Of a stretch of 64,000 bases of DNA, positions 9,501-18,498 are shown piece after piece. Origin of the DNA: Photobacterium pectinilyticum (lineage in GTDB: Bacteria > Pseudomonadota > Gammaproteobacteria > Enterobacterales > Vibrionaceae); the NCBI RefSeq assembly GCF_024357955.1, contig NZ_JANEYT010000004.1, forward strand, positions 1 to 64,000, written 5' to 3'. A program made the translations under genes and the position numbers. The notes under the pieces are model-generated. The model was not told where the DNA came from. It saw only the letters and a program-made list of their open reading frames with translations, and did no database searches. The number at the start of each line of letters is the position of its first letter. The stretch's first letter is position 1.

Positions 9501-10377
9501 CTTGCTGGCTCATAACGAAGGATGGCTAGCGCAAGAGCGTGAAGCCTTGAAGCAGTTGGAGCAAGCGCTGGCCGCGGCGAACACAGTATTGTCCGAGAGA
9601 GAGTTGGCGGTGGTCGAACATCAACCGGTGTTGGCTATCGCTCAGCAATGGCTGACTGCGCATAGCATCGATATTGACGATAGCGGCATTCAACCTGATC
9701 AGAGTGGCGCGGCACAGCCTGTTGCCTCACCGATTGTTTCGGGCTGGGAAACGGAGAAGGCAGCGTTGGATGAACAAATCTTCCAGGGTCGGCAGCGCTT
9801 GGCACAGGCCGAGCAAGCCGAGTTGCAGTCCGGGGCGTTGACCGAACAACTCAAAAGCCAGCAAGCTACCACTGAACTGTGGATCCAGATGAATGAGCTG
9901 ATTGGCTCGGCGACGGGCAACAAGTTCCGTACCTTGGCGCAGGGACTGACCCTGCAGCAATTGGTGGTATTGGCCAACGAGCATTTGCATGACTTGGCGC
10001 CGCGCTATGCCTTGCAGCCCGTACCGGGCAGCCCGTTGGCGCTGCAGGTGATTGACCATGATATGGGCGATGAAGTGCGCAGCGTGGAGTCACTGTCCGG
10101 TGGTGAAAGTTTCCTGGTTTCCTTGGCTCTTGCACTGGCATTGGCGTCACTGGCGGCAGATACTCGCCAGCTTGGCTCGCTGTTTATTGATGAAGGGTTC
10201 GGTACCCTCGACCCCGATAGCCTGGAAATGGCACTAGCTTGCCTTGATGCCTTGCAGGCTGATGGGCGCCAGATCGGGGTTATTTCCCATGTCGGGACGC
10301 TGGTTGAACGTATTGGTGTACAGGTTGCAGTGGAGGCTCAAGGAGGAGGCCGGAGCCAGATCACAGTGAGGGGGTGA
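6535..10377 (+). CDS. sbcC: Exonuclease subunit SbcC (Rad50 homologue)
   Basis: SMC-like ATPase partner of SbcD. Walker A GKTGAGKST lies near residues 36-44; a very long Gln-rich coiled coil follows; the zinc-hook CPLC is near residue 615, almost exactly mid-protein; a second coiled coil returns to the ABC signature LSGGESF near residue 1187 and Walker B LFIDEG near 1216. The 1280 residues exceed E. coli SbcC (1048), the surplus being in the coiled-coil arms. The coiled coil is unusually rich in Gln (many CAG/CAA runs), which creates long spurious antisense open frames. Four-base overlap with sbcD indicates one operon. Confidence 0.96.
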   Translation: MKILALRGENLASLQSHFEIDFAGGRLGDAGLFAITGKTGAGKSTLLDAICLALYDRIPRLQSNKKNDAEIGRDGDSSRIKANDVRSILSRGKAEAYTEVDFVANDGSHWRAHWHVRRARGRAEGRVQAAEQWLENIDTGQRFAGKKQELQAEIERLIGLTFEQFRRAVMLPQGEFAAFLKAGADDRAALLERMTGGEIYGQLSVATYERAREEKLALTQLQDKLGDIVLLSDEEKHALLTQIATLKQQVEQLDSQLQAFKQHKQALQTAAMLATRVEQAKTQSVAASQQKAEAEPRYTQLTLIEQVQPAQRDFSLLQQAQTQLKKVTDGLTTATVALATKNQVHQTAEQQMVAARGALKEVEQQWQAVEPKLKDAAKWDQKISGLHDQWRELDVQCQQHRHTQQEQQLLVTQLQHAQQRYQQQAEQLQAYFAQHPDVKRLAEQASSVEDNVKRYLAAHRANSDLRKEQQQIGHELQVHAEAKVTLDQKVKDLQQQQQACEAQRQSLDVVALEAQQSQERGHYADKLQWRDTLRQGISGSKEWQSLLVQQDKADGEWKDTTKRVADATKRLTTLMPQLATLSIQHKEAEGMLQQSRAVMQLDDYRAELKGGEACPLCGSLEHPYATDNPVVEGLLQAQQLRVSELAEQKLAAEVQIKQLQQLQATEQPRLTALEAERQLLGKQIAQVYQQYETVFSALCQSMVSEKTASERTTSELTAESDLAGVTALFEQWQVDVAQVDMALKQLQQAGEERQRRIDQGRQLERQWQQLQQAQSLLVDQQHSHAQKETQWQSRLQSLEQQQATQTEILTARAEALNGQYGNDAWLVQLKNVGEEAFFTQLHTQIQQFSVNQTALAEAEKQLGLLAPQLAEVQTALRNTEQRSAEITAAMTLLTKEKEQLWQQRVALIGEQDLPAVESLHKQAIHSQQLALDHAQQQQRQSGEAMAAADAALKAMQQQHGDATQVLTELQAQWAQWLMQFDLTDEALTALLAHNEGWLAQEREALKQLEQALAAANTVLSERELAVVEHQPVLAIAQQWLTAHSIDIDDSGIQPDQSGAAQPVASPIVSGWETEKAALDEQIFQGRQRLAQAEQAELQSGALTEQLKSQQATTELWIQMNELIGSATGNKFRTLAQGLTLQQLVVLANEHLHDLAPRYALQPVPGSPLALQVIDHDMGDEVRSVESLSGGESFLVSLALALALASLAADTRQLGSLFIDEGFGTLDPDSLEMALACLDALQADGRQIGVISHVGTLVERIGVQVAVEAQGGGRSQITVRG

Positions 10378-10501
10378 TGGGCTGCTTGCTCATTAAAAGT
10401 GAGGCAGTCCTAATCACGTTTTTTATCAATATGTTGCTGTTATGTGCTACAAAGTGCTATATGACAGTATGATATACGTTCAGTTACGTATTTCTCCATG
10501 A

Positions 10502-10535
10502 AAGTCACAAAAGTGTCATACTTAACACACATAAT
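10502..10535 (+). promoter_or_regulatory. Candidate Pho box and -10 of phoB
   Basis: AAGTCACAAAAGTGTCAT (10502-10519) contains two GTCA half-sites 11 bp apart and matches 14 of 18 positions of the PhoB-binding consensus. A CATAAT -10 box (10530-10535) begins exactly ten bases after it, the spacing of PhoB-activated promoters. This implies autoregulation of phoBR. Confidence 0.65.
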
Positions 10536-10572
10536 GGCGCCGAAAGACAGCAATTAATAGGTATTGACTACG

Positions 10573-11262
10573 ATGGTAAGACGGATTCTTGTTGTAGAGG
10601 ATGAAGCTCCAATTCGCGAGATGCTTTGCTTCGTTCTTGAGCAGAAGGGATATCAGGCTGTTGAAGCTGAAGATTATGACATGGCGCTTGAGAAACTGTG
10701 CGAACCTTATCCCGAGCTTATTTTGCTCGATTGGATGTTGCCAGGTGGCTCAGGAATTAATCTTATCAAGCACTTGAAGCGTGATGAAATGACTCGTCAG
10801 ATCCCGGTTGTTATGTTGACAGCCCGTGGCGAGGAAGAAGATAAGGTACGTGGTCTGGAAGTGGGTGCGGATGATTACATCACCAAACCATTTTCCCCGA
10901 AGGAGTTGATGGCACGCCTGAAGGCGGTAATGCGCCGCGTTTCACCGACATCTCTTGATGACGTGATTGATGTTCAGGGCCTGAAGCTTGATCCGGTATC
11001 CCATCGCGTAACCTCTAACGAACAACCATTGGACATGGGGCCAACCGAGTTCAAGATGCTTCACTTCTTCATGACTCACCAAGAGCGCGTATACAGCCGC
11101 GAGCAGCTGCTGAATAACGTTTGGGGTACCAACGTGTATGTTGAAGACCGAACCGTTGATGTTCACATCCGTCGTTTGCGTAAAGCACTAGAGACTGGTG
11201 GTCATGATAAATTGGTTCAGACGGTGCGTGGAGCGGGTTACCGTTTCTCGACCCGAGTTTAG
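10573..11262 (+). CDS. phoB: Phosphate regulon response regulator PhoB
   Basis: OmpR/PhoB-class DNA-binding response regulator that activates phosphate-starvation genes when phosphorylated by PhoR. The receiver domain (about residues 1-125) has acidic pocket VVEDEAP, phospho-acceptor Asp in [10 protein letters not shown] (about D53) and Lys in [10 protein letters not shown]; the C-terminal winged helix includes [13 protein letters not shown] and [12 protein letters not shown]. The ATG at 10573 gives 229 residues, equal to E. coli PhoB; the TTG three codons earlier is less likely. A Pho box precedes it. A 162-bp palindromic repeat separates it from phoR. Confidence 0.97.
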   Translation: MVRRILVVEDEAPIREMLCFVLEQKGYQAVEAEDYDMALEKLCEPYPELILLDWMLPGGSGINLIKHLKRDEMTRQIPVVMLTARGEEEDKVRGLEVGADDYITKPFSPKELMARLKAVMRRVSPTSLDDVIDVQGLKLDPVSHRVTSNEQPLDMGPTEFKMLHFFMTHQERVYSREQLLNNVWGTNVYVEDRTVDVHIRRLRKALETGGHDKLVQTVRGAGYRFSTRV

Positions 11263-11267
11263 TAGTA

Positions 11268-11429
11268 ATACCAACCTAAATAAGTATTTGATCAGTTTTA
11301 CTGGTTAAAATCGCTGCTATCTATGTTAGAGATTTTGTAATTAGAGCCACTAGTTACTGCAATCTCTGCCTTGATAACAACCATTTTTCCTGCGTAATAC
11401 ATAGGTCAATTACTTATCCAGATTGGTAT
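11268..11429 (+). repeat. Full-length palindromic repeat between phoB and phoR (162 bp)
   Basis: Begins ATACCAACCT five bases after the phoB stop and ends AGATTGGTAT. It is the same length as the copy at 13949 and clearly homologous throughout, including the central ACTAGT. The two arms are roughly reverse complements, so the transcript should fold into one long imperfect hairpin. It is inserted inside the phoBR operon, before the phoR ribosome-binding site. Confidence 0.9.
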
Positions 11430-11480
11430 CAGTAACAATCAAGCAGGCGCACTGCGGGTAACGTGGTGACGGAGTTATAA

Positions 11481-12785
11481 ATGGTAGAGCGGCTTTCGTG
11501 GAAAAAGTTAGTCTGGGAACTACTCTTTTTCTACTTGCCTTGGATCGCACTGGGGTGGGTATTTGGTTATATGCCCTGGTTTTTGCTGGTCGCAACATGG
11601 ATCCAGTTGATTTGGCATTTTCATAATTTGTTGAAGATGTCTAATTGGTTATGGAAAGAGCGGAGTCTGACGCCTCCTTCGGGATCGGGCAGCTGGGAGC
11701 CTCTTTTCAATGGTATTTACCGTTTGCAGCAACGTAACAGACGTCGTCGCAAAGAGCTGGCAACCTTGATCCGACGCTTTAGAAACGGTGCGGAATCCCT
11801 TCCTGATGCTGTTGTTGTCTTTCGCAGCGAAGGGAATATAGTGTGGTGTAACAAGCTAGCCCAGCACCTGCTTGGCTTCCGTTGGCCGGATGATGCCGGT
11901 CAGCCAATCAGTAATTTGCTCCGGAGTCCGGACTTTGTTCGTTACCTGAGTAAGCAATCTTTTGAGGTTCCGCTCGAAATTACATCGCCGCTCAATTATG
12001 ACCGTACTCTTGAGCTACGGGTCATGCATTACACCGAAGGTGAATACTTGATGGTGGTGCGGGATGTTTCTCAGGTGAAGCAGCTTGAAGGTATGCGCCG
12101 CAATTTCTTTGCTAACGTATCTCACGAGCTGAGAACACCAATGACGGTGCTGCAAGGTTATCTGGAAATGTCGAAAGACCCAGAAATGCTGGTGGGCCCG
12201 ATGTGGAATAAAGCCCACGGGGTGATGACCGAGCAGCTGATCCGAATGAACTCTTTGGTTGAGCAGCTGTTGACCTTGTCAAAGATCGAGGCGGCACCGA
12301 ACATCGAACTCGAAGAGACGATTGATGTTCCGGCAATGTTGGATGTGTTGGAAAAAGAGGCCATTTCTCTCAGCGGTGGTAAAGAGCAGTTATTTACCTT
12401 TGAAGTGGATTCCTCGCTCAAAGTGTTGGGTGATGAAGACCAACTGCGTAGTGCGATTTCCAACTTGGTCTACAATGCGGTTAAGCATACGCCGCCGGAT
12501 GCAGAAGTGAAGGTGCGTTGGTTCCTGACGTCGGCAGGCCCGAGACTGGAAGTCACTGACCAAGGGCAGGGTATCGAGCCGCAGCATATACACCGTCTGA
12601 CCGAGCGTTTCTACCGGGTTGATAAGGCACGATCACGTGAGACTGGTGGCAGTGGGTTAGGTTTGGCGATTGTTAAGCATGCCTTGAGCCACCATGATTC
12701 ACACCTTGAGATCGAGAGTGAAGTGGATGTCGGCAGTACGTTCGCATTTACTTTGCCACAGCGCTTGATTGCAAACGCGGCATAA
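11481..12785 (+). CDS. phoR: Phosphate regulon sensor histidine kinase PhoR
   Basis: Inner-membrane kinase/phosphatase acting on PhoB and gated by the Pst transporter with PhoU. Two hydrophobic segments near residues 10-50 lack a sizeable periplasmic loop, as in E. coli PhoR; a PAS domain follows (about 95-195); the HisKA box [16 protein letters not shown] carries the phospho-accepting His at about 215; ATPase boxes [13 protein letters not shown] (N box), [10 protein letters not shown] (G1) and [14 protein letters not shown] (G2) complete it. The ATG at 11481 is preceded by GGAG. Length 434 residues, usual. The distance from phoB (218 bp) is unusually large because of the repeat insertion. 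Confidence 0.96.
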   Translation: MVERLSWKKLVWELLFFYLPWIALGWVFGYMPWFLLVATWIQLIWHFHNLLKMSNWLWKERSLTPPSGSGSWEPLFNGIYRLQQRNRRRRKELATLIRRFRNGAESLPDAVVVFRSEGNIVWCNKLAQHLLGFRWPDDAGQPISNLLRSPDFVRYLSKQSFEVPLEITSPLNYDRTLELRVMHYTEGEYLMVVRDVSQVKQLEGMRRNFFANVSHELRTPMTVLQGYLEMSKDPEMLVGPMWNKAHGVMTEQLIRMNSLVEQLLTLSKIEAAPNIELEETIDVPAMLDVLEKEAISLSGGKEQLFTFEVDSSLKVLGDEDQLRSAISNLVYNAVKHTPPDAEVKVRWFLTSAGPRLEVTDQGQGIEPQHIHRLTERFYRVDKARSRETGGSGLGLAIVKHALSHHDSHLEIESEVDVGSTFAFTLPQRLIANAA

Positions 12786-12828
12786 GTACAAAACACGCCG
12801 AATTGGCGGTGAAACATGCTAAAGTATT

Positions 12829-12858
12829 CAGCGGCCTAAGGGCCGCTGTTGTCGTTTT
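12829..12858 (+). terminator. Hairpin between phoR and pstS, probable terminator
   Basis: Perfect 8-bp stem CAGCGGCC/GGCCGCTG with a TAAG loop, followed by TTGTCGTTTT. The weak T-run allows partial read-through into the pstS-like gene, whose start lies only 20 bases downstream. Confidence 0.55.
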
Positions 12859-12877
12859 AAGGAGTTACAATAACCGA

Positions 12878-13873
12878 ATGATTAATCGGATCTGGCAAGC
12901 CATTAGCCGATGGCAGAAAATAGCAATCACTCTTGTTTTTCCTCTGTCTGCCTTTGTCGCAGCTGTCCCCGCTCATGCAGATCATAGCCCGTTGCCTCAT
13001 TACGAAAAGGTGAAAGGGATCTCCGGTAATTTGTCCTCGGTTGGTTCGGATACCTTTGCCAATTTGATGACCTATTGGTCAGAAGAGTTCAAGCGCACCT
13101 ATCCGAGTGTGCATATTCAGGTACAGGCGGCTGGATCGTCAACGGCACCTACTGCTTTGATTGAGGCTACCGCCCAGTTTGGGCCGATGAGCCGGCGGAT
13201 GAAGGCAAGGGAAATTGCGACCTTTGAGCAGGAGTACGGTTACAAGCCAACGGAGATCCGAGTTGCTATCGATGCGTTGGCGGTGTTTGTCAACGAGGAT
13301 AATCCGCTGCAAGGCCTGGACTTTACTCAACTTGATGCCATTTTTTCGCAAACCTTGCGCTGTGGTGGTAACCAATCAATTACCCGCTGGGGGCAGTTGG
13401 GGCTAACAGGCAGTTGGGAAACGCGGGGGCTCCAGCTCTTCGGCCGAAACTCGGTCTCCGGCACCTATGGCTATTTCAAGCAAAAAGCCCTGTGCCAAGG
13501 GGATTTTCGCAATAACGTCAACGAGCAGCCGGGCTCGGCCTCGGTCGTGCAATCTGTATCGACGTCGCTTAATTCTATCGGTTATTCCGGTGTCGGCTAC
13601 CAAACCACCGGGATCAGGGCGTTACCCATCTCCCGCAAAGGGAGTGATTATGTTGCGCCGACCATAGAGAATGCGGCCAGTGGCCGTTACCCATTGGCGC
13701 GCTACCTGTATATCTATGTTAATAAACATCCTGAGCGGCCATTGCCACCGCTTGAGAGTGAATTTATCCGCTTTATCCTGTCGTACCAGGGCCAGGATTT
13801 GGTGAAGAAGGATGGTTATGTTCCCTTGCCTGCCGAGGCGGTGAAGCAAACACTGATTGAGCTGGGCCTTTAG
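12878..13873 (+). CDS. pstS: Phosphate-binding periplasmic protein, PstS family
   Basis: Solute-binding protein delivering phosphate to the PstCAB transporter. The ATG at 12878 follows an AAGGAG 13 bases upstream and starts a signal peptide with cleavage near VPAHA-DHS. Typical PstS features: GNLSSVGSDTFANLM at the mature N-terminus, phosphate-contact segments QAAGSSTAPTAL and GRNSVSGTYGYF, and SIGYSGVGY. At 331 residues it is of the PBP-like subgroup common in Vibrionaceae, distinct from the E. coli type. It sits apart from pstCAB, downstream of phoR. No lipobox, so it is expected to be a soluble periplasmic protein. The longer frame from 12803 begins inside a terminator-like hairpin region and is rejected. 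Confidence 0.88.
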   Translation: MINRIWQAISRWQKIAITLVFPLSAFVAAVPAHADHSPLPHYEKVKGISGNLSSVGSDTFANLMTYWSEEFKRTYPSVHIQVQAAGSSTAPTALIEATAQFGPMSRRMKAREIATFEQEYGYKPTEIRVAIDALAVFVNEDNPLQGLDFTQLDAIFSQTLRCGGNQSITRWGQLGLTGSWETRGLQLFGRNSVSGTYGYFKQKALCQGDFRNNVNEQPGSASVVQSVSTSLNSIGYSGVGYQTTGIRALPISRKGSDYVAPTIENAASGRYPLARYLYIYVNKHPERPLPPLESEFIRFILSYQGQDLVKKDGYVPLPAEAVKQTLIELGL

Positions 13874-13888
13874 CGGGACAATTGATGA

Positions 13889-13920
13889 TAAAAAAGCCGG
13901 AGATGACCTCCGGCTTTTTT
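13889..13920. terminator. Terminator after pstS
   Basis: AAAAAGCCGGAG pairs with CTCCGGCTTTTTT around a short loop. A-run and T-run flank it on both sides, so it can work in either direction between pstS and the oppositely oriented ppx. Confidence 0.9.
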
Positions 13921-13948
13921 ATCGATTCAGGAAAGCTGGAGGCTATTC

Positions 13949-14110
13949 ATACCAACCTACATAAATATTTGATCAGTCTTGCAAGTTAAAATCGCTGTTC
14001 TCTGCGTTAGATATTTTGTAATTAGAGCCACTAGTTACTGCAAAATCTGCCTTGATAACAACGATTTTTCCAGTGCAAATACCTGATCAACTACTTATCC
14101 AGATTGGTAT
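13949..14110 (+). repeat. Full-length palindromic repeat overlapping the 3' end of ppx (162 bp)
   Basis: Reference copy of the family: ends ATACCAACCT and AGATTGGTAT, TGATCA near both ends (13970-13975 and 14084-14089), centre ACTAGT at 14030-14035, and arms such as AAAATCGCTGTT versus AACAACGATTTT. The last 20 bases lie inside the ppx reading frame on the opposite strand and supply its stop codon. Confidence 0.93.
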
Positions 14111-15614
14111 CACTATCAGGGGTTAGCGCTAACTCCCAACCGGCTTTACGCCAGTAATCCTGCTCTTTGCGCAAATCTGCGGCCAGTAAGCGGTTACTCT
14201 CCTCCCAACCCTCAGGCAAGGTTAGTTGCCACTTCTCTTTATCGGCATCGACAGTGATCGTCGGTAGTGGGTCATCACTGCGTTGGCCATTGAGAGCGAC
14301 CGCTAACCGAAGGGTACGGATCAGCGGGTAGAGGTGTTTGCGCTTATAGATACTCAGCTCCGGCATTTCCTCTAGCTTTAAGCTCTTGCGCTGGAAGCGA
14401 ACCAAAGTTGCCAGGACTGTTTGCTGCTCGAGGTTGAACCCCGGCATGGTACTGAAGCGAAGCAGGTAGGCTGAATGTCGGTGGAATCCGGGGTAGCTGA
14501 TGCTCAGCCCCACTTCGTGAAGCAATGCCCCCCAGTTGAGCAGGGTCGCCAGCTCGACCTTGGTGAGCCCCGGTTGCGGCTCTACTTGGTTGTAAAGCAG
14601 CTCGGCGGTTGCTTTAACCCGGTTGGCCTGGGCGATATCGACGTTGTACTGTTTGGCCATCGATGTCGCGGTTCTGACTCTAATATCACTGTGGCGGAAA
14701 CGCTCTTCCATTTCATACAGTAAGCCTTCGCGTAGGGCACCGTCTGAAAAAATCATCTCATCGATATTCAGCGACTTGAAAACGGCACTGAGAATGGCGA
14801 CCCCGGCAGCAAAGACCGGTTTGCGGTCTTCGCTAAGACCGGCAAAATCGAGTTCATCCGAATGTTTGATGGTGAGGGTGGCATCATAAAGTTGCTGTAG
14901 GCGCTTAGCCGTGATCACGCCATCACTGTGTCCTTGGCCTATCAGGACTTCCCGAATCGCTTTGATGGTGCCTGAAGAGCCGATTGCGGTCTGCCAGCCT
15001 TTGCGAATGTACTGGCTGGCGATGCTCTCGAGCTTTTGCTGGGCGGCAAGTTGCGCTGTTGCCATGTTTTTGTTGCTGATTTTACCTTTGGCAAAATAAT
15101 GCTTGTTGTAGCTGACACAGCCCATGTGTTTGCTGTAAGCCAGTTGAGGGGTAAAGCCATCGCCAATAACGAGCTCTGTACTACCCCCTCCGATATCCAC
15201 AATCAGTTTTTGCCCACTGTCCGGTTGGGTATGGGTGACACCAAGGTAAATCAAGCGAGCTTCTTCAGTACCGGGTATGATTTCTATTGGGTAGGGAAGC
15301 AGGGCTTCAGCGCGCTTGAGAAACACATGGGCGTTGTTAGCCTGACGTAAGGTGTAAGTGGCGGCAATGCGAACATTTTCCGGTTCAAATCCTTGCAGGC
15401 GCTCAGCAAACATCGCTAAACAATTTAAACCGCGCTGAATGGCGGCCTGATCGAGGTTTTGGTGTTTATCTAGCCCAGAGGCTAAATGAACACGCTGCTT
15501 GTGGCGGCTGATGATTTGTAGGCTTTGCCCGACAATACGGGCAACCACCATATGGAAACTGTTCGATCCAATATCTATCGCAGCGATTTCTCTTGGGCGT
15601 ACAGGCTCTGTCAT
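14091..15614 (-). CDS. ppx: Exopolyphosphatase Ppx
   Basis: Processively hydrolyses inorganic polyphosphate (ASKHA-fold Ppx/GppA family). Motifs: [18 protein letters not shown] at the N-terminus (phosphate 1 loop), [15 protein letters not shown], and [17 protein letters not shown] (phosphate 2), with the C-terminal HD-like part [18 protein letters not shown]. It overlaps the ppk stop by four bases (ATGA), so Ppx rather than GppA is the right name. Length 507 residues. The final residues TNLDK and the stop codon are encoded by the end of the palindromic repeat, so the native C-terminus was replaced or extended when the repeat inserted. Confidence 0.95.
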   Translation of the reverse strand: MTEPVRPREIAAIDIGSNSFHMVVARIVGQSLQIISRHKQRVHLASGLDKHQNLDQAAIQRGLNCLAMFAERLQGFEPENVRIAATYTLRQANNAHVFLKRAEALLPYPIEIIPGTEEARLIYLGVTHTQPDSGQKLIVDIGGGSTELVIGDGFTPQLAYSKHMGCVSYNKHYFAKGKISNKNMATAQLAAQQKLESIASQYIRKGWQTAIGSSGTIKAIREVLIGQGHSDGVITAKRLQQLYDATLTIKHSDELDFAGLSEDRKPVFAAGVAILSAVFKSLNIDEMIFSDGALREGLLYEMEERFRHSDIRVRTATSMAKQYNVDIAQANRVKATAELLYNQVEPQPGLTKVELATLLNWGALLHEVGLSISYPGFHRHSAYLLRFSTMPGFNLEQQTVLATLVRFQRKSLKLEEMPELSIYKRKHLYPLIRTLRLAVALNGQRSDDPLPTITVDADKEKWQLTLPEGWEESNRLLAADLRKEQDYWRKAGWELALTPDSDTNLDK

Positions 15615-17701
15615 GTATTACTTTCGCTCTTAATTTTTTTCTTAAGCTGTTTTTCTGATTGTTTGAGGTAGTCGTAGATCGCTAACTGGGAGCGGATCTT
15701 GCGTTTATTACCTCGTGGAACGTATTTATTGGACATTTCTTTATCAATAATACGGGCCTTAACGGTATCAGAAAGCTGGATATTGAGTATGTCGATAATC
15801 TTCTTTTTCAGCGTTGAATCATAAATTGGGCAGCCAACCTCAATTCGGTTGTCGATGTTTCGTGTCATCCAATCGGCAGAAGAAATGTACACATCAGGTT
15901 CGCCGTTATTCTCGAAGACGACAACCCGGGGGTGTTCGAGGAAACGGTCAACAATACTGATCGCCGTGATGTTCTCGCTAATCCCTTTGATCCCCGGGAT
16001 CAAAGTACACATGCCGCGAACAATCAGCTTGATTTTCACACCGGCATTACTGGCTTGGTAAAGCAGGTTAATCAGGCCTTTATCGACAAGGTTATTCACC
16101 TTTAGTGTAATACCGGATGGTAAGTTTTGCTTGGCATGGGCAATTTCTCGGTCGATCGAGTCATAGAGGCGTGAGCGGGAGTTGCGCGGTGAGACAATCA
16201 AATGGTTGAATTTCACCGGACGGTAAGGGTTTTGAATGTAGTTGAAGACCATCCTGACTTCATCGGTGATTTCCTTGCGGCAGGTCATCAGCGAGAAATC
16301 GGTATAGATCCGTGCTGTCTTTTCGTGGAAGTTACCGGTACCGAGATGGGCATAGCGCACCAGATCATCGCCTTCCTTGCGGGTAATGAGGCAAAGTTTG
16401 GAGTGGATCTTGAGCCCCGGCACGCCAAAGAGCACCTGTACACCCGCCTCTGTTAGACGGCGGGCCCACTCGATATTGGCTTCTTCGTCAAACCGAGCCT
16501 GAAGCTCGACCACTACCGTGACTTGTTTACCGTTGTTAGCGGCATCGATCATCGATTCGATGATTTGTGAGTTTTTTGCCACACGGTAGATATTGATTTT
16601 TATACTGCGTACTTTCGGATCATAGGAGGCCTGGCGAACCAACTCAGTCATATGGCCGAAGGTGTGGTACGGGTAGTACAGCAGGATATCTTGTTTTTTG
16701 ATCGCATCGAAGGCATTGCGGGCATTTACAAACTGGGCGCTTTCGAGTGCTGGTAGTTGTTTGTTCTCAAGGTAGTCCCGGCCTACATTCGGAAATCCGA
16801 TGAAGTCCTTGAAGTTATGATAGCGCCCGCCCGGAATGATACTGTCGTAGCTTGAGACTTTCAGTAAACCACAGAGTACGTCGACCATATCGGCAGGCAT
16901 ATCCCGCTGATAGACAAATCGGACCGGCATGGCGGTCAGGCGCTGGTCCAAACCTTCAGACATCTGCTCGAGCAGGCTGTGCTCAACTTCCAGGTTCAGG
17001 TCGTACTCGGCATCGCGGGTCATCTTCATCGCATAAGCAGACAGCTCATCGTATTCGAACAGGCCACTGAAGATGTCGTCCAGACAGAAGCGGATGATGT
17101 TATCAAGAAATATGAGAGTCTTGCGTCGCTTTCCCTTGGCCTCAGGCAACTGGATAAACCGCGGTAGCTGATCGGTTGGGATTTCAATCAGGGCGTAACG
17201 CTTGCTATTGCCTTGGCGCATTTCTACAGCAAGGTACGAGTATTCGTCTTTGAGGAACTGGAGCAGGTCGATGTCGTCGGTCAGCAAGATAGGGGTGACA
17301 TGAGGCAGAATACGGGTGCGGAAATGCTTTCTCAGCCAGACTTGCTGGTGGTCATCAAGTTGCTGCTCGTTGACCAGGAAGATATGGCGCCTCGCCATTT
17401 CGAGCAGGATTTCATTGTACAGGGTATCAAAATCCTGATTTAGCTTGAGTACCCGGCTTTGGATCTTGCTTAATAGATCCTTGGCCCGGTCACTGCTGCC
17501 TTGCTCCTCGTTGATCAATATACGGCGTTTGACATCCGCAAAGCGCACTTTATAGAACTCATCGGTATTACTCGAGTAGATACCGAGGAAGCGGACCCGC
17601 TCAATCAGTGGGACAGACTTATCCGCGGCTTCTTGCAGCACGCGCTCGTTAAAAGATAGCCAACTCAGTTCTTTGTCGGTATAGAGAGGTTCAGCGCTCA
17701 T
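15611..17701 (-). CDS. ppk: Polyphosphate kinase Ppk1
   Basis: Reversibly polymerises the gamma-phosphate of ATP into polyphosphate; membrane-associated tetramer. The N-terminal domain begins [20 protein letters not shown]; the phospholipase-D-like catalytic domains hold the autophosphorylated His in [10 protein letters not shown] (about residue 430), the nearby [20 protein letters not shown], and a second catalytic His in [13 protein letters not shown]. The 696 residues match the family. It is followed by ppx with a four-base overlap and preceded 32 bp upstream by gcvR in the same direction, so gcvR-ppk-ppx may share transcripts. Confidence 0.97.
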   Translation of the reverse strand: MSAEPLYTDKELSWLSFNERVLQEAADKSVPLIERVRFLGIYSSNTDEFYKVRFADVKRRILINEEQGSSDRAKDLLSKIQSRVLKLNQDFDTLYNEILLEMARRHIFLVNEQQLDDHQQVWLRKHFRTRILPHVTPILLTDDIDLLQFLKDEYSYLAVEMRQGNSKRYALIEIPTDQLPRFIQLPEAKGKRRKTLIFLDNIIRFCLDDIFSGLFEYDELSAYAMKMTRDAEYDLNLEVEHSLLEQMSEGLDQRLTAMPVRFVYQRDMPADMVDVLCGLLKVSSYDSIIPGGRYHNFKDFIGFPNVGRDYLENKQLPALESAQFVNARNAFDAIKKQDILLYYPYHTFGHMTELVRQASYDPKVRSIKINIYRVAKNSQIIESMIDAANNGKQVTVVVELQARFDEEANIEWARRLTEAGVQVLFGVPGLKIHSKLCLITRKEGDDLVRYAHLGTGNFHEKTARIYTDFSLMTCRKEITDEVRMVFNYIQNPYRPVKFNHLIVSPRNSRSRLYDSIDREIAHAKQNLPSGITLKVNNLVDKGLINLLYQASNAGVKIKLIVRGMCTLIPGIKGISENITAISIVDRFLEHPRVVVFENNGEPDVYISSADWMTRNIDNRIEVGCPIYDSTLKKKIIDILNIQLSDTVKARIIDKEMSNKYVPRGNKRKIRSQLAIYDYLKQSEKQLKKKIKSESNT

Positions 17702-17733
17702 TGTCTTCCTACTTGCTATGGGGCATTGAGGGA

Positions 17734-18237
17734 TCAGTTATCGTCGATATCTACAGTGAGATCATCGGCGATCTTCTCCAGCTCTTCTTGTACGTACTCA
17801 ATACTCAGACTGCTAGGCAACTCTAATTGGAAACGGGCAGAAAAAATGGGGTAGCCCCAGTTGGGTGCACTGTCAGAATGTGTTTTGAGTTTATGAATAT
17901 TTATCCCAAGCTGGTTGAGCTTGGTCGTGACGTCTTTGACAATACCTGAGCGGTCATTACCTGTGACCAATAGATGGTGCACAACCGAAGTTTGCAGGGT
18001 TTTGCTTTCTTCTTCGACCACCTGAACTTGAAGGGCATCAAGTTGTTTGAGCGCATTGCTGAGCACGCCGACATATTGGTCGGCGACTTCTACTTGCAGG
18101 ATACCGGTAAACTGACCGGCTAACTTACTGAGACTGCTTGAAAGCCAGTTGCCATGGTTTTGATAAACCGTGTCTGACAGCGTTTCTACTAGGCCAGGGC
18201 GATCTTGGCCGATGACAGTAATGATCAGATGCTTCAT
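17734..18237 (-). CDS. gcvR: Glycine cleavage system transcriptional repressor GcvR (ACT domains)
   Basis: Two tandem ACT domains, no DNA-binding domain: residues about 1-80 ([20 protein letters not shown]) and 90-167 ([19 protein letters not shown]). In E. coli GcvR binds glycine and antagonises GcvA at the gcvTHP promoter. The ATG at 18237 has AAGGA just upstream; an upstream TTG gives six extra residues and is unlikely. Length 167 residues. It is divergent from pstC, with the pst Pho box in the shared intergenic region, and lies upstream of ppk. Any link to phosphate control would be inference. Confidence 0.82.
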   Translation of the reverse strand: MKHLIITVIGQDRPGLVETLSDTVYQNHGNWLSSSLSKLAGQFTGILQVEVADQYVGVLSNALKQLDALQVQVVEEESKTLQTSVVHHLLVTGNDRSGIVKDVTTKLNQLGINIHKLKTHSDSAPNWGYPIFSARFQLELPSSLSIEYVQEELEKIADDLTVDIDDN

Positions 18238-18434
18238 AACGATATCCTTATACAAGTGGCGTCATTGCCCGTTCTATATTGACTATTATGTGAGCATGAG
18301 CAGAACCTGTCTAGGCTTACAGGCCGATCAAGATATTGAATTTTTTACGAAATCACAGAAATGAATAATAAATATTTTTTATTTCACTTTTATGTCATTC
18401 AAGTCTAAGAGGTCGACATGACGGAAAAGGCGCC

Positions 18435-18468
18435 CTGTCATATAATTGTCATCTAAAGGAAATATTAT
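18435..18468 (+). promoter_or_regulatory. Pho box and -10 of the pstCAB-phoU operon
   Basis: CTGTCATATAATTGTCAT (18435-18452) is a near-perfect PhoB-binding site (two TGTCA half-sites 11 bp apart). TATTAT at 18463-18468 starts ten bases after it, the normal PhoB promoter geometry in which the Pho box replaces a -35 box. A further partial half-site, ATGTCATTCAA, lies about 45 bp upstream. Confidence 0.85.
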
Positions 18469-18498
18469 TAGTAAACGTGTAAATTTATTGAGGTAATG

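Noticed and set aside
15360-15400. tRNA T-loop-like GGTTCAAATCC
   Set aside because: It lies inside the ppx coding sequence and no acceptor or anticodon stems can be built around it.
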